64,000 nucleotides of DNA. Origin: Prolixibacteraceae bacterium (lineage in GTDB: Bacteria > Bacteroidota > Bacteroidia > Bacteroidales > Prolixibacteraceae). Location of the stretch: the NCBI GenBank assembly GCA_003506435.1, contig DOAQ01000049.1:124001-188000 (forward strand), read 5' to 3'. A program made the position numbers and the translations under genes. Positions 27,364-35,426 of this stretch are shown here, piece after piece. The notes beneath the pieces were generated by a model. It was not told the origin of the DNA. It saw only the letters and a list, made by a program, of their open reading frames with translations, and ran no database searches. How positions within the stretch are numbered: the stretch's first letter is position 1; every line of letters begins with the position of its first letter.

Positions 27364-27789
27364 AGGATCCGGTAAATTGGGTAAGGTGCAATATAGTCAG
27401 AAACGGGAATAATTACAACCCCTTCAGTATAGTCGCAAAACAGCAGTAATGCTAGGGTTACAACCATTTTAGACTATGTGAAAGTGGAACGGGCTTTTAG
27501 AAGCCATTATTAATTGAATTGTTTTATGATGCAAAGAAATTGCTTCTTCATTGGCATAATATGTTTTTTTTATGGCTTTATCTTCCCAAACAGCCCCATC
27601 AGCTTGGTTTGATAAAGTTCATATTTGTTTACGCTTAAAATTATACCGAAACAATTTATTTATCTGAAAACGCAAATATTTATTGAAAAAATAGATTCCC
27701 CGAAAAAGGAAGAGATTTGTTGTAATTACTCATACCCTTTTAAAAGTCTATCCAATTAACATCGTGTACTACGCACAATACGCACAAAG

Positions 27790-27970
27790 CCAGTGTGCGA
27801 GGGGTGTTGTTTTCCCCAATGCGCCCCTCAGGCGCAAAGAGCGGGGAAAAGAAATTAAAACCCCTTGCTATGTGGTTCGAAACCATAGATTTTTTGCCAT
27901 TTTTTAGTCTTTCTCAAGGTTGCACTAAGGTGTCGTAGAGGCGATACGGCTTGGTGCTAACTTTGAAATT
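27790..27970 (-). ncRNA. Candidate structured RNA or long leader
   Basis: A minus-strand -7 box, TATCTTTG (27984 to 27977), is followed by three hairpins. They are GCAC.AAG/CTT.GTGC around 27923-27958, CTATG.TGGTT/AACCA.TAG around 27870-27892, and a strong nested stem at 27810-27850 (TTTTCCCC/GGGGAAAA outside, GCGCC/GGCGC inside). It could be a free small RNA or the start of a long leader of the ligase operon. There is no match to a known RNA that I can name. Confidence 0.35.
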
Positions 27971-28028
27971 GAGTTGCAAAGATAAAATTGCGGTACTGTT
28001 TTTTTTATTACCGGCTTTCTGAATGCAA

Positions 28029-28054
28029 AAAGGCCGCCAAAACCGGCAGCCTTT
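28029..28054 (-). terminator. Intrinsic terminator of the FadL-type gene
   Basis: Stem AAAGGC.GCC / GGC.GCCTTT with loop AAAACC. On the minus strand it is followed by a run of T's. It lies 25 bases after the stop codon. Confidence 0.75.
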
Positions 28055-28078
28055 ATAATGATGTAAGAATTATTCGTC

Positions 28079-29668
28079 TTAAAATATTTTGTAGGCAATG
28101 CCTATTGCGCCAACTATAGTACGTTTATCATATGATTCCTTGTATGTGCCGAAATCTTTTTCATCCTTGACATAGGCCGTGTACATGAAACCTGCGTCGA
28201 GAATAAGTTTTTCGCTTAATTTATACGAAAATCCCAATCCTCCGGTGTACGAGTCGTTACTGTAGCTGAAATCACTCTGGTAAGCTTCGTCGACACCCAT
28301 GTTTGAGCTCATTGCCCCGATACTGAGGGCAAGCTTATCGGAAACGGCATATTCAGCTCCAAGAGCAATTTCTACATAGTTTTTATCGATTGTGCGTTGT
28401 TCGTTGTAAATATTCAGGCCCCAGTCGACACCTTTGTCAAAATATAAATTGTATGAAAGAGAAGCTTTCAATTTGTCGGTTACTTTATAATCGGCGCCAA
28501 TAGCCAGGATAGCAGGTAAATCGCTGCGTGTTTTTTTACCGTCGGGGAACAAACCCATATCGTCGACTGTCGTTTTGTTTTCCAGTTCCAGTTTGGTTTC
28601 AAATTCATATTTAATCCCGATATTCAGTTTTTCGAGATGGATATTAGCCCCCAGAATTGGAGTAAAGCCAGTTCCTGTTTGTTCAGTATCTACTTCTTTA
28701 TCTCCAAGGTTGCTTGCATTTGCAGCCAACGTTGTACCTGTTCCCAGCATTTGTGTGCCTGCGGCACTGTAAGTTGCCTGTACCTGGGTAAATGGCATTG
28801 CACTTGCCTGTGTGCTTGAAACGCCAAGACTAACTAAACCTCCGGTTAATTGTTGCGCTTGCGCTGCACTGATAATACCGGCGCTCTGTGCCTGAGGAAT
28901 TGTATATGACCCGGCACCTCCGCTAATAATCGGATTAAGACTGGTTGCCGTGGCTTTTAAGGTGTTTCCCAGCCCGGTTGCATAAGTTGCAGCTTCGGTC
29001 AGGTAAGCGCTGCCGTTTTGTAAATCGCCGGTAGGACCCAACTGAATGTTTGTCATTGTTCCTGCATAGGTATTTTTTGATGGCAAGTAACGGGCGCCTC
29101 CGTAAACTGAAAAGGCATCGCTTACTTTGTAGCTCAGACCCAGTTGAATTCCCCAGAATACAGAAGTTCCTTCAAAATTAATGTCCACATCGTAAGCCTG
29201 CACCGGAAATCCGAGGGCAGAGAGCGAGGATAATGCTGGAACCAGTTTGGCAATATTTCCTTCGAACGATGGTAATCCGGTGTCAAATGTGGCTGAACCG
29301 CCGCCACCATTCGGTCCGAAGCCCAATGAAAGTGCGTATTTGTCGGTTTTGTAAACAGCAAATGCTGTTGGGAAAACAGGCGCTTTTACATCGCCGATGT
29401 ATTCATTATCGTACATTAATAACGGGTTCTCGCTCACAATAGTCTTTTTCTGAAAAATAGTCTGGTTATGAACCCCAAAATGGAATCCATTTTCCATCAC
29501 CATTAATCCCGCCGGGTTGAAATAAACAGCATCAAGGTCTGTTGAAGCATTTCTGGAAAGCATCCTGACGAACTGGGCGCTCTGGTTTGTATTGGTTAAT
29601 ATGCCGCCAGCCAAAGCCAGATTTACAACACATACTACCAATGCAGGTAAAAGGACTAGTTTCTTCAT
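28079..29668 (-). CDS. FadL/OmpP1/TodX-type outer-membrane transporter
   Basis: A 529-residue protein with a signal peptide (MKKLVLLPALVVCVVNLALA). The mature start has FVRMLSRNASTDLDAVYFNPAGLMVM, the NPA block of the FadL family hatch region, and GFGPNGGGGSATF. Many amphipathic strands follow, ending in an aromatic C-terminal strand (GIAYKIF). Family members are 14-strand barrels passing fatty acids or hydrophobic compounds through the outer membrane. An unusual Ala/Ser/Thr/Gly-rich insertion of about 100 residues lies at about 215-315. The gene is alone, with a -7 box and a terminator of its own. Confidence 0.85.
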   Translation of the reverse strand: MKKLVLLPALVVCVVNLALAGGILTNTNQSAQFVRMLSRNASTDLDAVYFNPAGLMVMENGFHFGVHNQTIFQKKTIVSENPLLMYDNEYIGDVKAPVFPTAFAVYKTDKYALSLGFGPNGGGGSATFDTGLPSFEGNIAKLVPALSSLSALGFPVQAYDVDINFEGTSVFWGIQLGLSYKVSDAFSVYGGARYLPSKNTYAGTMTNIQLGPTGDLQNGSAYLTEAATYATGLGNTLKATATSLNPIISGGAGSYTIPQAQSAGIISAAQAQQLTGGLVSLGVSSTQASAMPFTQVQATYSAAGTQMLGTGTTLAANASNLGDKEVDTEQTGTGFTPILGANIHLEKLNIGIKYEFETKLELENKTTVDDMGLFPDGKKTRSDLPAILAIGADYKVTDKLKASLSYNLYFDKGVDWGLNIYNEQRTIDKNYVEIALGAEYAVSDKLALSIGAMSSNMGVDEAYQSDFSYSNDSYTGGLGFSYKLSEKLILDAGFMYTAYVKDEKDFGTYKESYDKRTIVGAIGIAYKIF

Positions 29669-29696
29669 ATTTGATTTTTAAGGTTTTTGTTATAAA

Positions 29697-29704
29697 CAAA
29701 AGTA
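29697..29704 (-). promoter_or_regulatory. TAnnTTTG promoter box of the FadL-type gene
   Basis: On the minus strand this reads TACTTTTG and lies 28 bases before the ATG, giving a leader of about 20 bases. Confidence 0.55.
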
Positions 29705-29799
29705 AAATTTTTTTCTACCGATGTTCCGGTTTATGCTGAAAATCAATATTCTGCAAAATATTAAAACAATTAGTTCATTTGTTCGATCTAAATGAAAAC

Positions 29800-29834
29800 A
29801 AAAAACCCTACCCCGGAAGTTTTCCAGAGCAGGG
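29800..29834 (-). terminator. Intrinsic terminator of lpdA
   Basis: Minus-strand hairpin CCCTGCTCTGGAA / TTCCGGGGTAGGG with two mismatches, followed by a TTTTTTG run, 24 bases after the stop. Confidence 0.65.
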
Positions 29835-29857
29835 CTATATGTTAAAATATCAGCTTG

Positions 29858-31249
29858 TTATAAATGAATAACTTCGTCGTATGCGGCTGCGGCAGCTTCC
29901 ATGATTGCCTCGCTCATGGTTGGGTGAGGATGGATTGATTTGATCAGTTCGTGGCCGGTAATTTCCAGTTTTTTGGCAACAACCAGTTCTGCGATCATTT
30001 CGGTGACGTTTCCGCCGATCATGTGGGCGCCTAAAAGTTCACCGTATTTGGCATCAAAAATCAGTTTTACAAACCCGTCTTTTTGCCCTGCAGCGCTTGC
30101 CTTGCCACTGGCAGAGAAGGGGAATTTACCTATTTTTAATTCATATCCGGCAGCTTTGGCTTTCTCTTCCGTCAATCCAAGCGATGAAATTTCGGGATTG
30201 GTATATGTGCAGCCCGGGATGTTGCTGTAATCAACCGGTTCCGGATTAAGTCCGGCAATCTTTTCAACACAAACAATGCCTTCAGCCGATGCCACATGGG
30301 CCAGTGCCGGACCGGCAACAATATCGCCAATAGCGTAAACCGACGGAACATTGGTCTGGTAAAATTCGTTAACCTTCACTTTTCCTTTTTCAAGCTCGAT
30401 ACCAAGGTCTTCCAATCCTATGTTTTCAATATTTGGGGTAATTCCGACGGCAGAAAGTACAATCTCGGCTTCAATAATTTCTTCACCCTTTTTCGTTTTA
30501 ATGGTTACTTTGCACAATTTCCCTGAAGTATCAACCGATTCGACGGAAGCTTCAGTGTATATTTTCATTTTGCTTTTTTTGAAATTGCGTTCCAGTTGTT
30601 TGGCTACTTCCTGATCTTCGTTCGGAACCAGGGTTGGCATGTATTCAACCAGTGTTACCTCGGTACCGATGGCCTGGTAAAAATAAGCAAACTCACTTCC
30701 GATAGCACCCGAACCCACTACAACCATCGATTTAGGCTGTTTGGGAAGGCTAAGTGCCTGGCGGTAACCAATAATTTTTTCTCCATCCTGTTCCAGATTA
30801 GGCAATTCGCGCGAACGGGCTCCTGTTGCCAGAATAATTTGTTTGGCTGAGTGGCTGGTACGTTTTCCGGTTTCGTCGACTACTTCAACCGAATTTTTCC
30901 CGTCCAGACGTCCGTATCCGTTGATCACTTCGATTTTATTTTTTTTCAGGAGGAATTGCACTCCTTTGCTCATCCCGTCGGCGACATCGCGGCTGCGTTT
31001 GACCATGGCGCCAAAATCGGCTTTTACTTCTCCTGAAATGGAAACTCCGTAGTCGGAGGCATGACTTGCATATTCCAACGCCTGGGCGCTTTTCAGCAAC
31101 GACTTGGTAGGGATACAACCCCAGTTCAGACAAATACCGCCCACGTTTTCCTTTTCAACAACAGCAACATTCATCCCGAGTTGGGCTGCTCGTATTGCTG
31201 CCACGTATCCTCCCGGGCCACTTCCTATAACTATTAAATCGTAACTCAT
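29858..31249 (-). CDS. lpdA: Dihydrolipoyl dehydrogenase (E3)
   Basis: A 463-residue flavoprotein that reoxidises dihydrolipoyl groups of 2-oxoacid dehydrogenase and glycine-cleavage complexes with NAD. The FAD loop is VIGSGPGGYVAAIRAAQLG. The redox-active disulfide is GGICLNWGCIPTKSLL. The NAD loop is VVGSGAIGSEFA, the second FAD motif YAIGDIVAGPALAHVA, and the catalytic His-Glu block near the end HPHPTMSEAI. All key residues are present and the length is normal. No other subunits of a dehydrogenase complex are nearby. The ATG overlaps the stop of a weak upstream frame. Confidence 0.95.
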   Translation of the reverse strand: MSYDLIVIGSGPGGYVAAIRAAQLGMNVAVVEKENVGGICLNWGCIPTKSLLKSAQALEYASHASDYGVSISGEVKADFGAMVKRSRDVADGMSKGVQFLLKKNKIEVINGYGRLDGKNSVEVVDETGKRTSHSAKQIILATGARSRELPNLEQDGEKIIGYRQALSLPKQPKSMVVVGSGAIGSEFAYFYQAIGTEVTLVEYMPTLVPNEDQEVAKQLERNFKKSKMKIYTEASVESVDTSGKLCKVTIKTKKGEEIIEAEIVLSAVGITPNIENIGLEDLGIELEKGKVKVNEFYQTNVPSVYAIGDIVAGPALAHVASAEGIVCVEKIAGLNPEPVDYSNIPGCTYTNPEISSLGLTEEKAKAAGYELKIGKFPFSASGKASAAGQKDGFVKLIFDAKYGELLGAHMIGGNVTEMIAELVVAKKLEITGHELIKSIHPHPTMSEAIMEAAAAAYDEVIHL

Positions 31250-31575
31250 ATCGTATATTTTCGTGGTTTATAATTTACCGAATAGTATAACATATCTGAA
31301 ACGGAAATGTTTTTTCGAAACAGAACGGAAATGATACTTAAAAGTAACATTAAATAATCAGGCAAAGATTGTTCTTTTTTCCTGATTGCTTTGCATGCAA
31401 TTTTTTCAGTATGCAAGATTCCCCAATCGCTTTCAGGTTCAGTTCCCCATCTTGTACTGCCGGGTAATTGTTCTGCTTCCTCTTTCCATGTTCCTTCCTG
31501 AATAAAATTCCGGTACCGGTCGTAATGCGATTCAAACTCAACCAACCGGCCTAAAAACCATTCTCTATAAGTTTC
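31246..31575 (-). pseudogene. Possible gene remnant upstream of lpdA
   Basis: An open frame ends with a TGA overlapping the lpdA ATG. Its first ~35 residues (ETYREWFLGRLVEFESHYDR, then YRNFIQEGTW) look like protein; the last part does not. There is no ATG: the frame starts at the TAA inside the end of the adjacent inverted-repeat element, with only a TTG at 31545. It may be a gene cut by insertion of that element, or a chance frame. No family recognised. Confidence 0.3.
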
Positions 31576-31726
31576 TTAATTCTACTTTAACAGATTCTCC
31601 GTAGGGAAAGATTTTTCAGCTTTTTTACCCCGTCCCTGAAGGGTGAAAGCTGAAAAATCAACCTTTCCCTTCAGGGATTCAGGGTAAAAAAAGGTTGATT
31701 TTTCTAATGTGTTAAAGTAGAATTAA
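31576..31726. repeat. MITE-like element, family 3, with 17-bp perfect terminal inverted repeats
   Basis: TTAATTCTACTTTAACA at 31576-31592 is the exact reverse complement of 31710-31726. The 117-bp interior contains further large dyads: GATTTTTCAGCTTT pairs with AAAGCTGAAAAATC, and AACCTTTCCCT with the later AAAAAAGGTT, around CCCTGAAGG/CCTTCAGGG units. No coding capacity. There is one copy in this window. Confidence 0.75.
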
Positions 31727-31745
31727 CAGTCAGAAGATTTTCATG

Positions 31746-33866
31746 TCATTGCTTCTCGTAGACCAGTACCAGCAGCCCGTTTGCACCAATGGTTACCTGG
31801 GTTGCATTTTCAACCTTTGCATCGCCAACACCTGCTGATTCGGTATAGCGATAGCCGGGAACCTGCAGTTGGGTTGAAAGGGATTTGTTGTACTTATGGG
31901 TCATTACAATAGCCATCCGGTTTCCGTTTGTATAACTTCTGGCTTCAATTGCTTTGTTATCGGTTGAAAAACCATCGGTGTCACCATACGTTCCGAGAAG
32001 CAACAATGATCTGTACTTTTCCACCAATGGACTAACTTTTGCCAAATACTGTTGATAACGGGGGGTTTCATCAATTAACCCACGCAACCTGAAGGTTTGT
32101 ACGTTTGTTCTCAGTCCTAATAATACAGCCCGGTTTGTCTGCCATTCAACATCCGGTTCATCACCGTCAATATCGCGATCGGTTATTATGATTTCAGGAA
32201 ATGTATAACGAAACCAGTCAATAAAGTTGGTATGATTATTTCCGGTTGCAGTTTTTCCCAAACCAAAAATACCATGCACAAAATCAACATTTTGAGATGT
32301 GACATCAGTAATCCATTCTGTACCGATGGCCATGTTTTTATCTTTTTTGTCAATATAATTATGGATCATTTTTAAAGCATTTGCTTTGTCTGCAATGATT
32401 TGTAATCTCAGAACCGGAAACTCTTTACTTAAATCCCAGTTGGTTGCGCTTTCAACATACCCAAGCTGATCATAAAAAACGCTGTTAGCCCCCAGCTCAA
32501 TTGCCCGGTCGGCCATTTCTACCAATTTTTGCTGCCATTTTGGGTTTTTGGTATCTGCCACAACAAACGATCTCGGATTGAAATAACTTAAAACGGTTCC
32601 TTCTCCCGGAAACTTATAGGCCTCATTTAATTCTTTACCTGCACTGTTTGTATAACAAACTTTCTTTCCGTCTCCATTCTTATAATAATCACTTTCAGTA
32701 TCAATTAATTTTCCGTTGAAATACATGATAACCTTTCCTCCGTCTTTTTGAAAATCAGCCACAGCTTGTTTCCATGCCTGATCGCCACCCTGATCCGGAT
32801 CTGTTGTATAATATGAATCGGGATATCCGTTGTCCATTCCACTATTCCACCATCCAAACGGAAAGGCAACATTGATTCCAACACTTTCGCCTGCTTTTTT
32901 AATACGTCCGGCAAAATCTTTATATGTGAAAAGAGTCTCACCATATTGTTGTCGCAGTATGTTACGTTGAAATCCACGCATCTGTTTTATCCACGCCGGT
33001 GGTTCAGGATGGTTCCACCAGGTATTTGCCCAGTCGCGGTATATCTTTGATGTTTGATGCCAGTCTCCATTATATAGCGCAATAACATTTGCATCGTTTT
33101 CCCATGTTTCACCATAAAGACAGTTCAGATACTTATATAAACCCGCTTCCAGTTCATCAAAAACACCATTCTTGTCCGGATATAACCTGACCCCATGACA
33201 GGTGTACTGAAATGCCGGATCATGGCTTCCAAAATATAAACCCTGTTCATCTCCGGTAAATGCAAAACAATTCGCGGCAACTCCAATTGGGTAGGTTATA
33301 TCCAATTGGCGGAAATGATGGTCCGGCCCCCAATAAGAGAATTCCATCGATAATATTTTCCCCTTTGGATCAGGAAAGATATGTCCGCCCCGCAAAGTGG
33401 TCAAAAGCTTGTGGTCAGCCGGAACCTGTATATTGCCCACCAAAGGGTACTGCAATTCCCGTACAATGGTATGCAACTCGTTATTGGTAATTTCAGAACT
33501 GAAGCGCACCCTGTTTTCTTCAAGAACCATTTTCAGCGTAAGTCCAAATTTCAAATCGGCCCCTCTTGCTTTTAAACTTTTATAAATAACTAAAATCCGG
33601 TTGCCTGTCTGATGGATTTCCGGCTGGTTGTCATTCGCCAATACCTGTATTTCTTTTTCATTTTCACGATCGAAATACAATCGCCACATCGGTTTTCCGG
33701 AAGCATAATTTTGCCCGGTATGAAGATTTTTTAAAGTGATGAGGTTTCCCTGTTTATCAACCGAAAACTCGATATTTTCGTTTTTCAGGGTACATGTATT
33801 TTGGGCTGTTCCGTTCAGGACAAAAGATCCCAAAACAAAAATCAGTGTTAATGTTTGTTTTATCAT
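31746..33866 (-). CDS. Secreted putative glycosidase (DUF6259-like, TIM-barrel)
   Basis: A 706-residue protein with a signal peptide ending GTAQ. The first ~280 residues are beta-rich (IEFSVDKQGNLITLKNLHTG), as in N-terminal sandwiches of GH families. The middle resembles a TIM barrel: GFQRNILRQQYGE, FPFGWWNSGMDNGYPD, YFNPRSFVVAD, and GANSVFYDQLGYVES, where the Asp is a candidate catalytic residue, followed by GTEWITDV. A C-terminal beta domain closes it. The general layout recalls DUF6259 proteins; the family call is from memory and no GH number is assigned. It is last in the SusC/SusD operon, behind a terminator-like hairpin, so it likely degrades the glycan that pair imports. Confidence 0.6.
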   Translation of the reverse strand: MIKQTLTLIFVLGSFVLNGTAQNTCTLKNENIEFSVDKQGNLITLKNLHTGQNYASGKPMWRLYFDRENEKEIQVLANDNQPEIHQTGNRILVIYKSLKARGADLKFGLTLKMVLEENRVRFSSEITNNELHTIVRELQYPLVGNIQVPADHKLLTTLRGGHIFPDPKGKILSMEFSYWGPDHHFRQLDITYPIGVAANCFAFTGDEQGLYFGSHDPAFQYTCHGVRLYPDKNGVFDELEAGLYKYLNCLYGETWENDANVIALYNGDWHQTSKIYRDWANTWWNHPEPPAWIKQMRGFQRNILRQQYGETLFTYKDFAGRIKKAGESVGINVAFPFGWWNSGMDNGYPDSYYTTDPDQGGDQAWKQAVADFQKDGGKVIMYFNGKLIDTESDYYKNGDGKKVCYTNSAGKELNEAYKFPGEGTVLSYFNPRSFVVADTKNPKWQQKLVEMADRAIELGANSVFYDQLGYVESATNWDLSKEFPVLRLQIIADKANALKMIHNYIDKKDKNMAIGTEWITDVTSQNVDFVHGIFGLGKTATGNNHTNFIDWFRYTFPEIIITDRDIDGDEPDVEWQTNRAVLLGLRTNVQTFRLRGLIDETPRYQQYLAKVSPLVEKYRSLLLLGTYGDTDGFSTDNKAIEARSYTNGNRMAIVMTHKYNKSLSTQLQVPGYRYTESAGVGDAKVENATQVTIGANGLLVLVYEKQ

Positions 33867-33901
33867 CGATTTCTGAAGTTTTTATAATTGTGTATTTGAT
33901 A

Positions 33902-33935
33902 AAAAAGGATGAGCCAATAAAAACCCATCCTTTTT
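33902..33935 (-). terminator. Intergenic terminator/attenuator between susD and the glycosidase gene
   Basis: Stem AAAAAGGATG / CATCCTTTTT with 10 paired bases and a 14-base loop, ending in T's on both strands. It would reduce transcription from susD into the glycosidase gene. Confidence 0.7.
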
Positions 33936-33953
33936 CACAAACCAGGTCAGTAA

Positions 33954-35408
33954 TTAATAACCCGGGTTTTGATCTTCATCGCTTATCGCATCGTTATAAC
34001 TTAATTCATCGACCGGAATAGGATACAGCAATATTTTTTCGTTGATAACAATTCCATGAACATTAAATATTGTTTCAGCTAGTTTTCCCATTCGGCGCAA
34101 ATCGGCAAACCGTTTTCCTTCGAATACAGTTTCATAACCACGTTCTTTCAATACCAGATTAAGGAACGTTTCTTTGGTATAATCAGCCTTCTTAAAATCT
34201 CTTACAGAAGGAGTTTTGGGGTTTAATCCGTAGGCACGGCGGTGAACCATGTTCAACTTTTCAACGCCGTCGTCCGTCGGGCCATTATTTACACGGCAAT
34301 CAGCTTCGGCATAGTACAGCAACAAATCGGCATAACGGTAAAACGTATTGTCCGTCGCACAATAAATTGAAGTAGTGGTTTCATCTTTTGCCTTTTTATA
34401 AAACAAGGTTGTCTTCGATCCGTTTACCAGAGTGGAAGGGCTTTTAAAATCATTATTGTAACTATAGAAATTTAGTTTTTTCCGCAAATCTTTATAATCC
34501 CATTCCTTTACAAATTTATTTTTTACAGAGTCGGTATACAACCCGTTGTTTCCTTGTTTATTGAGATAGATGCATTTATTGTAATGCCCCATTGCGGCGT
34601 ACTCATTTCCATAATCGATATTGTATTTCAGATAAAATATCTCTTCGGTCGAACCGTTTACCCCGACTCCAAAAATGTTATAAAAATCATCTGGTTTTGA
34701 GACCGGAACCAGCGCAAATTTATTTGAATTGATCACTTCGAGAGCCTTGGTACGGGCTTCAGCATATTTCGCTGTTTCCATGTAAACATCTGTCAGTAAT
34801 GTTTTTACCGCATTCTTGGTCGGCCTTCCGTAATTCCGGGGATTATCGGGCAAATTGGTTTCTGCAAATTTCAGGTCTTCGATAATAAAATTGTAGAGAT
34901 TCTCAACCGGTTCTCTCGGGACAGACATTTCTACCATGTTTTCTTCGGTACGTAACGGAACGGCTCCCCAGTAACGTACCAGTTGGAAATAACAGAACGA
35001 ACGCAAAAACTTTGCTTCAGCAACAAACTCATTGATTTCTGCCTGAGTTGCTTTTTCTGCTTCCGGAGCTTTCTGAATAACCAGGTTTGCATTCCGTATC
35101 GCACGATAAACCCTGATCCATACATCAGACATCCGGTTGATATTGGTCGCATCGAAACCCTGGAATTGATTGATCACCAAATAAGAGCCGCGGGCATATC
35201 CATAATCAATTTGTGATTCGGGAATGGTATGGAAATTCTTTCGCAAACCGCGTTGCAGTTCATAATAAATCGGAATAACAGCAGCGTTTATTTCATCGGC
35301 TGTATTATAAAATGTTTCTGTTGCAATCATCTTTGGTTCTTCGGTAAGCATATCTTCGCACGAAGCAAAACCGAGGCAGACGACAATTAAGTATATTATT
35401 TTTTTCAT
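33954..35408 (-). CDS. SusD/RagB-family outer-membrane lipoprotein
   Basis: A 484-residue lipoprotein. The signal ends LGFASC, so Cys17 should be lipidated. Family blocks are EDMLTEEPKMIATETFYNT at the mature start, YRAIRNANLVI (TPR helix), FLRSFCYFQLVRYWG, the RYADLLLYYAEA stretch and ERGYETVFEGKRFADLRRMG near the end. It forms the lid over the SusC-type barrel 18 bases upstream and binds the substrate glycan or peptide at the cell surface. The substrate cannot be read. Confidence 0.95.
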   Translation of the reverse strand: MKKIIYLIVVCLGFASCEDMLTEEPKMIATETFYNTADEINAAVIPIYYELQRGLRKNFHTIPESQIDYGYARGSYLVINQFQGFDATNINRMSDVWIRVYRAIRNANLVIQKAPEAEKATQAEINEFVAEAKFLRSFCYFQLVRYWGAVPLRTEENMVEMSVPREPVENLYNFIIEDLKFAETNLPDNPRNYGRPTKNAVKTLLTDVYMETAKYAEARTKALEVINSNKFALVPVSKPDDFYNIFGVGVNGSTEEIFYLKYNIDYGNEYAAMGHYNKCIYLNKQGNNGLYTDSVKNKFVKEWDYKDLRKKLNFYSYNNDFKSPSTLVNGSKTTLFYKKAKDETTTSIYCATDNTFYRYADLLLYYAEADCRVNNGPTDDGVEKLNMVHRRAYGLNPKTPSVRDFKKADYTKETFLNLVLKERGYETVFEGKRFADLRRMGKLAETIFNVHGIVINEKILLYPIPVDELSYNDAISDEDQNPGY

Positions 35409-35426
35409 GTTCCCGTGATTTAAAGA

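Larger units (their letters stand above)
27364..28078. other. 715-bp intergenic region upstream of the ligase operon
   Basis: No coding frame is supported. The part from 27364 to about 27740 is plain AT-rich DNA. From about 27790 to 27970 there is a cluster of hairpins, described separately as a possible RNA, and at 28029-28054 the terminator of the FadL-type gene. Confidence 0.7.

Noticed and set aside
27866..27895. GGTTCGAAACC resembling a tRNA T-arm
   Set aside because: No acceptor, D or anticodon stems around it; it is the loop of a simple hairpin.
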